NCBI RefSeq assembly: GCF_003627075.1
Contig: NZ_CP032630.1
Location: 1,860,001-1,924,000 of the forward strand
Length of the DNA stretch: 64,000 nucleotides
Reading direction: 5' to 3'
Source of the DNA: Protaetiibacter intestinalis
GTDB taxonomy: Bacteria; Actinomycetota; Actinomycetes; Actinomycetales; Microbacteriaceae
Shown: positions 16,573 to 24,122 of the stretch, piece after piece
How positions within the stretch are numbered: position 1 is the stretch's first letter
Layout: each line of letters begins with the position of its first letter
Notes under the pieces: generated by a model
The model's database searches: none
What the model was told of the DNA's origin: nothing
The model's input: only the letters and a program-made list of their open reading frames with translations
Program-made: the position numbers and the translations under genes

Positions 16573-17819
16573 GCATGCCGTCCGCGCCCCGGCCGCCGAT
16601 CGGCGCGATGATGCGGCACGGGCGGTCCGTGCTCGAGATGGCGATCGCCACCGTGGTCGGCGTGCTCGCCACGGCCGGATTCCAGCTCGTCGCGATCAAC
16701 GGGCTGTCCCCGGAGGACTTCGGCCTGCTCGCCGCGTTCCTCGCGGTGATCAATGTCGTCTCCGTCGGCAGTGCTGCGTTGCGGACCTCCGTCGCGGTGA
16801 CGGTCGCGGAAGGCGGTACCGTGACGCCCGCTCGTCGATTGCGCGACGGCACCTTGCTCGAGGCGATCGTGCTCGGGGGCGCCGCCGCCGCCGTGTTGCT
16901 GTTGGCATCTCCGCTGCTCGCCACCCTGCTCGACGCCGACGTCCGCGCCGTGTTCGCCACCGCAGCTGCTGCCCTGCCCTACTTCCTGTTCGCAAGGGCT
17001 CAGGGGATACTGCAGGGGCGCGGGCGGGCTCGCGCGGTCGTGTGGTGGACGACCGGGTCGCAGGTCGCGGTGCTCCTGTTCGCGATGGTCGTGCTGCTGT
17101 CCCAGGGCGGCGTCGACGGACTGCTGCTCGTCGTCGTCGTCGTCACCCTCGCCTTCACGGCGGGCTCCACCTGGCATGCATCGCGGGGGATGGCTCCATT
17201 GTCGGCTCGTGCCTTCACCTCCGGCGGTGTGGTCGTGCTCGCCATCACCATCGGCTTCGCGTGGCTCACGAGCGCGGACGTCATCTTCGTGCGCGCAGGA
17301 GTGGGCGGCGACGACGCCGGAGCGTATGCGGCAGCCGGGGTCCTGGTGAAGGCCCTCTTGATCGTCCCGGCGACGCTCGGCCTCTACCTGCTGCCACGGT
17401 TCGTCGGACGCCGTGACGACGCGGCCATGACCCGGCTCGGCGTGAATGTCATCCTCGCCATCACGGTCCTCTGCGGCCTCCTCATGGTGCTGGCGACGTG
17501 GTTGTTCGGCCCGTGGCTCGTCGGCGTGCTGTACCCGGAGAGTTACGCATTGACCTCCCAACTGCTGCCCTGGATGGCTCTCATGTGGCTGCCGTGGGCC
17601 GCGGCGCAGGGGGTGCTCGTGCGCATCACGGCGGCGAGGTCAAGAGCGGGCATGGTGATCGTCCTGCTCGTCGTGGCCCTCCAGACCGCTGTGGCGCTGC
17701 TCACGCTGCACGATCTCGAGGCCTTCATGCTCGGCTATGGCTTGACGGGTCTCGCCGCGCTCATTGCACTCTTCGCCGTGCACGCCGCGACATCCCGGAC
17801 GCTCCCGCCTATTGTGTGA
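16569..17819 (+). CDS. Wzx-like polysaccharide flippase (MOP superfamily)
   Basis: A 416-residue integral membrane protein with about 12 hydrophobic segments and the L-S-P-E-D-F-G-L-L-A motif near residue 40, which matches the conserved region between the first two helices of Wzx/RfbX and MurJ-type lipid-linked oligosaccharide flippases. It should move undecaprenyl-pyrophosphate-linked repeat units across the cytoplasmic membrane for polymerisation by the Wzy-like proteins at 20.6-23.3 kb. The length is typical (400-480). ATG 16569 overlaps the stop of the WecB-like gene. The last 11 bp overlap the convergent oxidoreductase gene. Confidence 0.85.
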   Translation: MSMPSAPRPPIGAMMRHGRSVLEMAIATVVGVLATAGFQLVAINGLSPEDFGLLAAFLAVINVVSVGSAALRTSVAVTVAEGGTVTPARRLRDGTLLEAIVLGGAAAAVLLLASPLLATLLDADVRAVFATAAAALPYFLFARAQGILQGRGRARAVVWWTTGSQVAVLLFAMVVLLSQGGVDGLLLVVVVVTLAFTAGSTWHASRGMAPLSARAFTSGGVVVLAITIGFAWLTSADVIFVRAGVGGDDAGAYAAAGVLVKALLIVPATLGLYLLPRFVGRRDDAAMTRLGVNVILAITVLCGLLMVLATWLFGPWLVGVLYPESYALTSQLLPWMALMWLPWAAAQGVLVRITAARSRAGMVIVLLVVALQTAVALLTLHDLEAFMLGYGLTGLAALIALFAVHAATSRTLPPIV

Positions 17820-18765
17820 GGAGTTGCTCGACGACTCGATGCGCGGGCAGCACCGATCGTCTCTCTGCTGCGCTATCGGCGCGACCTTCGATGAGGTCGA
17901 GGAAGTGCCCAAACTGGGCGACGAGGGGCTCGGCCGACTGCCGGATGTCCGGAACCTCGAGGACCGACTCCTGTCGGTAGCCACGTCCATCGGAATCTGC
18001 GGGCTCGAGATCCAGGCTGCGGTGGATGGTGACGTTCTTGCGGAGCAGATCGATCTCGATCAACCGGTCGACCTCGTGCACCCAAAGGGAGCGGACCTTC
18101 CGCTGGCTGATCCGACTGGCGGATACATGCGCGATCTCGCGGTCAGGGAACACCAGCGTGGTCTCGGCGATGTCCTCGGCGTGTGGGAGGGACCGCGGAT
18201 CGTGTACCCCGGTGAAGCCACGCACGTGCGACGGTTCGCCACCGAAGATCAAGCAGACGAGGTCGACGTCGTGCACGAGCAGGTCCCAGGCAACGCCTGT
18301 TCGGATCCGAGGCGCATACGGCGAGTGGCGCGTCGCGATCACATGAACCGGCTCGTCGATGATCGCCCGGGCCTCGAGGAATCCCGGATTGAAGCGCTCG
18401 GCGAAGCCGCACATGAGAGGCAGGTCCTGCGCTTCCGCGAGCGCGAGGAGTTTCTCCGTCTGGGCGAGACCGGGTGCGATGGGCTTCTCCACCAGGAGGG
18501 GGATCCCCGCCCCCAGGATGTGCTCGGCGATCGCCTCGTGAGTCTCCGTCGGTGTGGCGACTACGACGCCCTGCACCGTCGAGAGCAGTTCGTCGTCGAG
18601 ATCGGCGAACCATCGAGTGCCATGTGTGGTGGCGACGGCTTGACCGAGGTCGGCGTTCGGTTCGACCACGCCGACAAGGTCGGCGGCGTTCGACTGGGCG
18701 ATGACACGAAGGTGGCGCGAGCCCATGGCTCCCGCGCCGATCACGGCGAGACGTGGTCGCGCCAT
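17809..18765 (-). CDS. Gfo/Idh/MocA oxidoreductase, GnnA/WbpB-like
   Basis: A 318-residue NAD(P)-dependent oxidoreductase with the Rossmann motif V-I-G-A-G-A-M-G-S-R-H at residues 7-17, the catalytic-loop signature V-E-K-P (about residue 94) and H-D-V-D-L, which contains the conserved His-Asp of the family. It is followed by an E-V-D-R-L-I-E-I-D-L segment, the sheet of sugar-nucleotide oxidoreductases. GnnA and WbpB oxidise C3 of UDP-GlcNAc or its uronic acid so that a partner aminotransferase can install a 3-amino group. That partner (18767-19870) ends one base before ATG 18765. Upstream in-frame codons are rejected because they would overlap the aminotransferase. Whether the substrate is UDP-GlcNAc or UDP-GlcNAcA is not decided by the sequence. 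Confidence 0.85.
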   Translation of the reverse strand: MARPRLAVIGAGAMGSRHLRVIAQSNAADLVGVVEPNADLGQAVATTHGTRWFADLDDELLSTVQGVVVATPTETHEAIAEHILGAGIPLLVEKPIAPGLAQTEKLLALAEAQDLPLMCGFAERFNPGFLEARAIIDEPVHVIATRHSPYAPRIRTGVAWDLLVHDVDLVCLIFGGEPSHVRGFTGVHDPRSLPHAEDIAETTLVFPDREIAHVSASRISQRKVRSLWVHEVDRLIEIDLLRKNVTIHRSLDLEPADSDGRGYRQESVLEVPDIRQSAEPLVAQFGHFLDLIEGRADSAAERRSVLPAHRVVEQLLTQ

Positions 18766-18766
18766 C

Positions 18767-19870
18767 TCACTCGGCTCCCATGATCGAACGTACGCTGCTG
18801 ACAATGTGGTGGACGTCGTCGTCGCTGAGCTCAGGGTGCACAGGCAGCGATAGGACCTCGCCCGCGATTCGTCGGGCGACGGGGTACTCCTCGATCACCA
18901 CATCGTCGCGATCCTGATAGCTCGCGTAGTCGACCACCAGCTTGGGGTAGTAGATGCCGTTTCCGACACCCGCTTCGGTGAGGCGGGCCGAGAGTTCGTC
19001 GCGATCCACTGACGCGTCGGACGTAACACGGATCGTGTACTGATGCCACACGTGCGAGCGGCCTGGGATTTCTCGGGGGGCGACGAGGCCGGCGACGCCT
19101 GCCAGCCCCTCGCAAAGCTTCTCGGCATTCCGCCGTCGGCTCTTGAGCGCGGCGGGATAGCGGTCGAGTTGGGGCACGACCAGCGCCGCCTGCAGGTCGG
19201 TCATGCGGTAGTTGTGACCCGCCATCACGTACTCATAGCGCGCACGCATGCCCTGATTGCGCATGATGCGCAGGCGCTCGGCGAGAGCATCGTCGTCGGT
19301 AGTGATCACTCCGCCTTCGCCCGTTGTCAGGTTCTTGGTCGCGTAGAACGAGAACGAGCCGATGCCGAAAGATCCCGCCTTACGCTCGCCCTGGGCAGCG
19401 CCGTGCGACTGTGCCGCGTCCTCGACGATCATGAGGCCGTTCTCGTTGGCCAATCGCGCGATCGAGACCATGTCTGCGATCTGGCCGTACAGATGCACGG
19501 GCATGAGCACGCGTGTGCGATCTGTGATGGCGGCCGCGAGCGAGCCTGCGGTGACGTTGAAGTCGTCCGGCGAGATGTCGGCGAACCGAACGGTGGCTCC
19601 GGCCTCGAGGATCGCGTTGATCGTCGCGATGAAGGTGAAGGGCGAGGTGACGACCTCTTCTCCGGGACGAAGATCCAATGCGGTGAGCGCGGCGACCAGG
19701 GAGGTCGTTCCGTTGTTCACTGCGACCGCATGCCGAACCCCGGTGAGCTCGGCGAAGCGCGCCTCGAACTCCTCGACGACAGGTCCTTGCGCGATCCTCC
19801 CCGAGCGGAGCACCTCGAGCACCCGACGTTCCTCCTCGTCGCCGAACCGGACCACTGAGATCGGAATCAT
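18767..19870 (-). CDS. DegT/DnrJ/EryC1 sugar aminotransferase, GnnB/WbpE-like
   Basis: A 367-residue PLP-dependent aminotransferase of fold type I. The conserved region near N-N-G-T-T-S-L contacts PLP phosphate, V-E-D-A-A-Q-S-H contains the Asp that binds the pyridine N, and Y-A-T-K-N-L-T-T-G-E-G-G carries the Schiff-base Lys (about residue 183). The enzyme aminates a keto-sugar nucleotide with glutamate as amine donor. Located with the Gfo/Idh oxidoreductase, it probably forms a 3-amino-2-acetamido sugar; as the only DegT gene in the window it could also serve the FdtA-type ketoisomerase. ATG 19870 follows AAGGAGG. A TAGAAT hexamer (19910-19915 on this strand) overlaps the divergent promoter of the LpxA-like gene. 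Confidence 0.9.
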   Translation of the reverse strand: MIPISVVRFGDEEERRVLEVLRSGRIAQGPVVEEFEARFAELTGVRHAVAVNNGTTSLVAALTALDLRPGEEVVTSPFTFIATINAILEAGATVRFADISPDDFNVTAGSLAAAITDRTRVLMPVHLYGQIADMVSIARLANENGLMIVEDAAQSHGAAQGERKAGSFGIGSFSFYATKNLTTGEGGVITTDDDALAERLRIMRNQGMRARYEYVMAGHNYRMTDLQAALVVPQLDRYPAALKSRRRNAEKLCEGLAGVAGLVAPREIPGRSHVWHQYTIRVTSDASVDRDELSARLTEAGVGNGIYYPKLVVDYASYQDRDDVVIEEYPVARRIAGEVLSLPVHPELSDDDVHHIVSSVRSIMGAE

Positions 19871-19909
19871 CCGCCAGCCTCCTTCTGCGGTCGGGTAGAC
19901 CGCGGAATG

Positions 19910-19919
19910 ATTCTATGGT
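19910..19919. promoter_or_regulatory. Overlapping divergent -10 elements
   Basis: ATTCTA at 19910-19915 reads TAGAAT on the minus strand (aminotransferase) and TATGGT at 19914-19919 could serve the plus-strand acyltransferase. The two hexamers share 2 bp, so the promoters may compete or be co-regulated. Confidence 0.4.
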
Positions 19920-19958
19920 GGGCGCCAGGAGGCGCTGTACGCGTGGAGAGGGGGTCGA

Positions 19959-20651
19959 GTGGCCAACACGATTCATGACAGCGCGGTGATCGGTGAGGGC
20001 GTGCGGTTGGGCACGGGGAACGTGATCGGGCCTTTCGCGGTCATCGGGGGCGGTGCACGGCTGGGAGACGGTAACTGGGTGGGAGCCCATGCGGTGATCG
20101 GCGCGCCGCCCGAGGTGAGGGGGTTCGAGCATCGGGCCGATTGGCTCGACATCGCGGATGTCGGACTGCGCATCGGCGACGGGAACGTGATCCGGGAAGC
20201 CGCGCAGATCCACGCGGGGTGGCGCGGCGAGACCGTGGTGGGCAGCCGTTGCTTCCTCATGAACCAGAGTTATCTCGCTCACGACGTGCAGCTGGCCGAC
20301 GCCGTCACCCTGGCCTCCGGCGTCGCGCTTGCCGGGCACGTGCGCGTCGCGTTCGGTGCCAACCTCGGGCTCGGTACCAACGTGCATCAGGGGCGAGCTG
20401 TCGGGGCCTACGCGATGATCGGCATGGGTTCGGTCGTCACGCGGGATATGCCACCGTTCGTGATCGCCCACGGGAGCCCCGCGCGCCCCAGGCGCGTCAA
20501 TCGTGTCGGCCTTGAACGTAGCGGCTTCAGCGAAGCGGAGATCCGTTGGGTCGAACAATGGTGCGCGCGAGGTTGTCCCACAATCGTTGAGCACGAACGT
20601 GCTACTGCGCCGGAGAGGATACTGCTGGCGATCGATGACCTCGGTCTATGA
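19959..20651 (+). CDS. LpxA-like left-handed beta-helix acyltransferase
   Basis: A 230-residue hexapeptide-repeat protein whose order of motifs follows LpxA (UDP-GlcNAc acyltransferase): repeats from residue 5, V-I-G-A-P-P-E-V then a non-repeat loop (F-E-H-R-A-D-W), I-G-D-G-N-V-I-R-E-A, M-N-Q-S-Y-L-A-H-D (the His aligned with the catalytic base), G-H-V-R-V, and an alpha-helical tail starting P-R-R-V-N-R-V-G-L-E-R-S-G-F-S. A Gram-positive actinobacterium makes no lipid A, so the enzyme presumably acylates or acetylates an amino sugar of the surface glycan, perhaps the product of the adjacent oxidoreductase/aminotransferase pair. GTG 19959 is preceded by GAGAGGGGG. It overlaps the convergent ligase gene by 6 bp. 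Confidence 0.75.
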   Translation: MANTIHDSAVIGEGVRLGTGNVIGPFAVIGGGARLGDGNWVGAHAVIGAPPEVRGFEHRADWLDIADVGLRIGDGNVIREAAQIHAGWRGETVVGSRCFLMNQSYLAHDVQLADAVTLASGVALAGHVRVAFGANLGLGTNVHQGRAVGAYAMIGMGSVVTRDMPPFVIAHGSPARPRRVNRVGLERSGFSEAEIRWVEQWCARGCPTIVEHERATAPERILLAIDDLGL

Positions 20652-21956
20652 CACTCGCTCGTCATACGGTGCCGCTGGCGGCACGCGCAGCGCCGAGCGC
20701 CAGCTGAGTTCACGCGATGCCGTCACACAGCACACCACGAAGGTGAGCCAGCCGAACTCGACGAGGATCGAGCTTTCGGCGAGCGACACGAGCAGCAGTA
20801 CGACGAGCACGAGCGCGGGCCACGCGTAGATGACGCTCCGCCGCCGCCCGGCGAGCAGCCAGGAGCGCGTGAACGCGAGTCCGAGCATCCCGACGAACAC
20901 GACGAGGCCGATGATGCCGAGTTGGAACAGCACGTCGAGGTAGGCGTTGAGCGCGGAGGCCGCGGGTCGCGTGCCCGAGGCGGTCAACGTGATGAAGGGG
21001 GGGATGTCGGGATGCCAGCGGCCGGTCCAGCCCCAGCCCTCGACGGTGTTGCCGGGCAGCAGGGCGACGATTTTCTGCCACAGGTGCAGGCGGTAGTCGA
21101 GCGCTCCCTGCGCGTTGAAGAAGGTGACGAGCGCGCTGCGGAAGACCCAGGCCAGCACGATCACGACGACAGCGGCACCGAGGATGACGAACTGCATCGC
21201 CTGCCGACGCTCGGGGCGCACCCGGCGGATGCCGTACAGCACGGCGGCGGCCACCGCGACGACCACCGCGGTGCCGAGGATGATGGGCGACTGGGTGAGC
21301 GCGATGCACAGCGCCGCGCCCACGAGCGAGAGCACCCCGGTGAGCGGCCGGACGGACCGCGTGCGCAGCTCGGTCGCGAAGCTCACGGCACCCACCAGCG
21401 CGAGGAGCCCGAGCTGGTTGCGGGTCTGCAGCACCCCGGAGATGGGGCCGAGCTCGGCGATGCGGGCGCCCACGCCGAGGAAGGGGATCGGGGTGTCGAT
21501 GAGGATGCCGGAGAACACCTCGATCGCGAGCGAGGCTCCGAGCACGACGCGCAGCACGTCGCCCCAGGTGCGCACGATCTGGATGGTGTCGCGGGTGGAG
21601 GCGATGAAGAACCCGACGAAGGCGTAGACGGCCAGGTGCCCGATGCCGCCGAGCGTCACCCACTGGTACTCGCTCCAGATGAGCGAGACCGATGCCCAGC
21701 CGAGGAAGACCAGGAGCGAGATGGGTGGCACCTCTCCGTCGAGCTCTCGGCGCCGCGCCACGAGCACCACGATCATGAGCGCGACGAGTCCGATGAGCGC
21801 GGCCAGGTAGCCTGCCCAGCCCGTGAGTCGGATGAGGGGATAGCTGAGCGCCGCGATCGCCACGCCCGTCGTCGCGAGCACGGCCGAGAAGCGGGGGCTG
21901 CGCAGCAGTCCGAGGAACGCGGCCGCGACCTCCCGGCGTTCCGGGCGGGCGTTCAC
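20646..21956 (-). CDS. O-antigen ligase/polymerase-like membrane protein (copy 2)
   Basis: A 436-residue membrane protein with about 11 helices and the Wzy_C-type large extracytoplasmic loop (about residues 270-340). The loop keeps the Arg of the Y-R-x-x-L-W motif and G-W-G-W-T-G but has S-A-L-N-A-Y-L-D where the paralogue upstream has Q-A-H-N-A-W-L-D, so a His thought to be important in WaaL-type ligases is absent. GTG 21956 overlaps the stop of the first copy (GTGA); upstream in-frame sequence belongs to the antisense shadow of that gene. It could polymerise or ligate polysaccharide repeats, or be a partner subunit. It converges with the LpxA-like gene. Confidence 0.75.
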   Translation of the reverse strand: MNARPERREVAAAFLGLLRSPRFSAVLATTGVAIAALSYPLIRLTGWAGYLAALIGLVALMIVVLVARRRELDGEVPPISLLVFLGWASVSLIWSEYQWVTLGGIGHLAVYAFVGFFIASTRDTIQIVRTWGDVLRVVLGASLAIEVFSGILIDTPIPFLGVGARIAELGPISGVLQTRNQLGLLALVGAVSFATELRTRSVRPLTGVLSLVGAALCIALTQSPIILGTAVVVAVAAAVLYGIRRVRPERRQAMQFVILGAAVVVIVLAWVFRSALVTFFNAQGALDYRLHLWQKIVALLPGNTVEGWGWTGRWHPDIPPFITLTASGTRPAASALNAYLDVLFQLGIIGLVVFVGMLGLAFTRSWLLAGRRRSVIYAWPALVLVVLLLVSLAESSILVEFGWLTFVVCCVTASRELSWRSALRVPPAAPYDERVS

Positions 21957-23254
21957 GCCTCGACCCCCTCCGCGCGCTCCGGGTCGCTCCAGCCGGTCTT
22001 GACGGCGATGACGACGAGCAGCGCGAAGCCGATCTCGATGAGGAGCCTGCTCTCCGCGAGGGACTGCACGAGCAGCGCCACGAGCAGCAGTAGCGGGGCG
22101 GCGTTCTCCGGCGTGCGCAGCTCGGCGGGCGCCCAGCGGATGCGCGTGATCTCGGCCGCCATGCCCCAGCTGCGCATGAGGGCGCCGAGCACGAACAGCG
22201 CGAAGATCGCGACGCCGACGCCGCCGAGCTGCAGGAAGACGTCGAGCCAGGCGTTGTGCGCCTGCAGATAGGTGACGCCCTTGATGACGATGAGGTCGTC
22301 GAAGGGCTCCACCCAGGGCACCCAGTAGCTGACCCAGCCCCAGCCGACGGCGGGGCGCTGCACCGCGAGGGCCGCGACCTTCTCCCAGATGTCGAGTCGG
22401 TTGGTGAGGTCGGGACTGCGCCCGAGCAGGCCGAGCAAGGGCTCGCGTGCGAGCACCGCCGTGACGACGCCGGCGACCGCGAGGGCCACCCCGCTCGCGA
22501 ACACCGCGACCCGCGCCGCACCGGTCGTGCGTCGCACGATCCAGAGGAACAGCGCCGCGAGCGCCACGACGACGAGGGCGACCATGACGGTCGAGGATCG
22601 GGTGAGCGCGAGGTTCGCGACGGCGACCGCGATCCAGAACCAGCCCCACACGGGTGAGCCCTTGCGGGCCGCGAGGCGCAATGCGAACACGATGAGGCCG
22701 AGGAGGGCCAGCATCCCGAGGATGTTGGCGTTGCCGACGATTCCCTGGATGCGGCCGCCCTCGAAGAGCAGGTTGCGCGACCAGTAGTAGGCCATCGGGA
22801 TCTTCTCGAGGTCGCTGTAGTCGACCCAGAGCGGCAGCACGGGGCGCCGGATGAACGCGGCCACGATGAACTCGAACAGCAGCGAGAGCCCGAGCGTCCA
22901 GCGCATCGTGTCGCTGAAGGTCTCGAGCACCTCCTCCCAGCTGAGGCACGTCGCGAGGAGCGCGGCGATCGCGGTCGTCGCGAGGGTGAGGCTCACGCCG
23001 AGCGCCGATGCCCCCGGATACGCGGACCACGCGATCGACGCCGCCGCGAACGCGAGGAACAGCAGCAGGAAGAATGGAAGCCGGCGCACGTCGACGCGCG
23101 CCCGCACGAGTTCGACGACCGCGAGCGCGACGACGATCACCGCGAGGGCGCCCCACCCCCACCAGCTGAGCAGGTAGCGCCAGAAGTCCCCCGCCGCGAG
23201 CACCGCGAAGCAGAGCATCGCGAGGGCGCGCTGGTAGCTCGTCGCGGCCCTCAT
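21953..23254 (-). CDS. O-antigen ligase/polymerase-like membrane protein (copy 1)
   Basis: A 433-residue protein with about 11 transmembrane helices and an extracytoplasmic loop near residues 265-335 carrying T-N-R-L-D-I-W, G-W-G-W-V-S and A-H-N-A-W-L-D, the pattern of the Wzy_C domain of O-antigen ligases and Wzy-like polymerases. In Gram-positive bacteria such proteins polymerise repeat units or attach glycans to the wall. ATG 23254 lies 6 nt after TAGCCT and is likely leaderless. The downstream paralogue overlaps it by 4 nt. Its GC content already resembles the genome core, unlike the genes before 20.6 kb. Confidence 0.8.
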   Translation of the reverse strand: MRAATSYQRALAMLCFAVLAAGDFWRYLLSWWGWGALAVIVVALAVVELVRARVDVRRLPFFLLLFLAFAAASIAWSAYPGASALGVSLTLATTAIAALLATCLSWEEVLETFSDTMRWTLGLSLLFEFIVAAFIRRPVLPLWVDYSDLEKIPMAYYWSRNLLFEGGRIQGIVGNANILGMLALLGLIVFALRLAARKGSPVWGWFWIAVAVANLALTRSSTVMVALVVVALAALFLWIVRRTTGAARVAVFASGVALAVAGVVTAVLAREPLLGLLGRSPDLTNRLDIWEKVAALAVQRPAVGWGWVSYWVPWVEPFDDLIVIKGVTYLQAHNAWLDVFLQLGGVGVAIFALFVLGALMRSWGMAAEITRIRWAPAELRTPENAAPLLLLVALLVQSLAESRLLIEIGFALLVVIAVKTGWSDPERAEGVEA

Positions 23255-23260
23255 GTGCTC

Positions 23261-23266
23261 AGGCTA
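23261..23266 (-). promoter_or_regulatory. -10 element of leaderless ligase-like operon
   Basis: TAGCCT on the minus strand, 6 nt before ATG 23254. Confidence 0.55.
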
Positions 23267-23297
23267 GCGGCGGGCGTCACAGTTCGCGGCAGCCGCA

Positions 23298-23303
23298 TAG
23301 GCT
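23298..23303 (+). promoter_or_regulatory. -10 element of leaderless methyltransferase gene
   Basis: TAGGCT, 7 nt before ATG 23311. It forms a back-to-back pair with 23261-23266. Confidence 0.55.
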
Positions 23304-23310
23304 TTGCCGT

Positions 23311-24111
23311 ATGCCCGAGCGCTACACCCTCGGCCACCATGAGAGCGTCCTGCGCTCGCATCGGTGGAGGACCGGCGCGAACTCGGCTGCGTACCTGCTT
23401 CCCCATCTGCGGCCGGGGATGCGGGTGCTCGACGTCGGGTCCGGCCCCGGGACGATCACGGTCGATCTCGCACGGGCCGTGTACCCGGGTCATGTCATCG
23501 GCATCGACGCGTCGGCCGACGTGGTCGCCGAGGCGACCCGGCTCGCGACAGGCCAAGGCGTGACCAACGTCGAGTTCCGCGTGGCGGACGCCTACGACCC
23601 CGGATTCGACGACGGCGCGTTCGACGTGGTGCACGCGCATCAGGTGCTCCAGCATCTCGGTCGTCCCGTGGAGGCGCTCGCCTCCTGGCGCGCCCTCGTC
23701 TCGCCGGACGGGCTCGTCGCCGCGCGCGACTGCGACTACGTCGGCGCGATCGTGGCGCCCGCCCGTCCGGGTCTCGAGCTCTGGGCGTCGACCTACCAGG
23801 CGCTCGCCCGCCACAATCACGGCACGCCCGACGCGGGACGTCACCTCAAGGCATGGGCCCGCGAGGCCGGTTTCTCGGTCGTCGAGTCGAGTGCGTCCCT
23901 GTGGTGTTTCGAGGACGACTCGGACCGCGCGTGGTGGGGCGGTTTGTGGGCCGATCGTACGGTCGACTCCGAGTTCGCCGTCGGCGTCACCCGACGCGGT
24001 GTCGGCGACGCCGCGACGCTCGCCGCGATCCGTGAGGGTTGGCTCGCCTGGCGCGACGACCCCGATGGCTGGATGATCCTGCTGCACGGCGAGATCCTCG
24101 CGCGCGCCTGA
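23311..24111 (+). CDS. Class I SAM-dependent methyltransferase
   Basis: A 266-residue methyltransferase. Motif I is V-L-D-V-G-S-G-P-G-T (about residues 37-46), followed by the acidic loop G-I-D-A-S and D-V-V-H-A-H-Q-V-L-Q-H-L as motif IV, typical of UbiE/COQ5-like small-molecule methyltransferases. The C-terminal part (residues 170-260) has a W-W-G-G-L-W segment and forms the substrate lid. The acceptor cannot be identified. The gene is monocistronic, divergent from the ligase-like operon, and ends 11 bp from the convergent acyl-CoA dehydrogenase gene. ATG 23311 is probably translated from a leaderless mRNA. Confidence 0.85.
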   Translation: MPERYTLGHHESVLRSHRWRTGANSAAYLLPHLRPGMRVLDVGSGPGTITVDLARAVYPGHVIGIDASADVVAEATRLATGQGVTNVEFRVADAYDPGFDDGAFDVVHAHQVLQHLGRPVEALASWRALVSPDGLVAARDCDYVGAIVAPARPGLELWASTYQALARHNHGTPDAGRHLKAWAREAGFSVVESSASLWCFEDDSDRAWWGGLWADRTVDSEFAVGVTRRGVGDAATLAAIREGWLAWRDDPDGWMILLHGEILARA

Positions 24112-24122
24112 CGCGAACCCGC

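Noticed and set aside
19959..20651. LpxA homologue as evidence of lipopolysaccharide
   Set aside because: No other lipid A gene is present and the rest of the window is clearly Gram-positive actinobacterial.
20646..23162. An 838-codon frame covering both ligase-like genes
   Set aside because: The first 400 codons are Arg/Ala-rich shadow of copy 1; the true copy 2 begins at GTG 21956 with a GTGA overlap.
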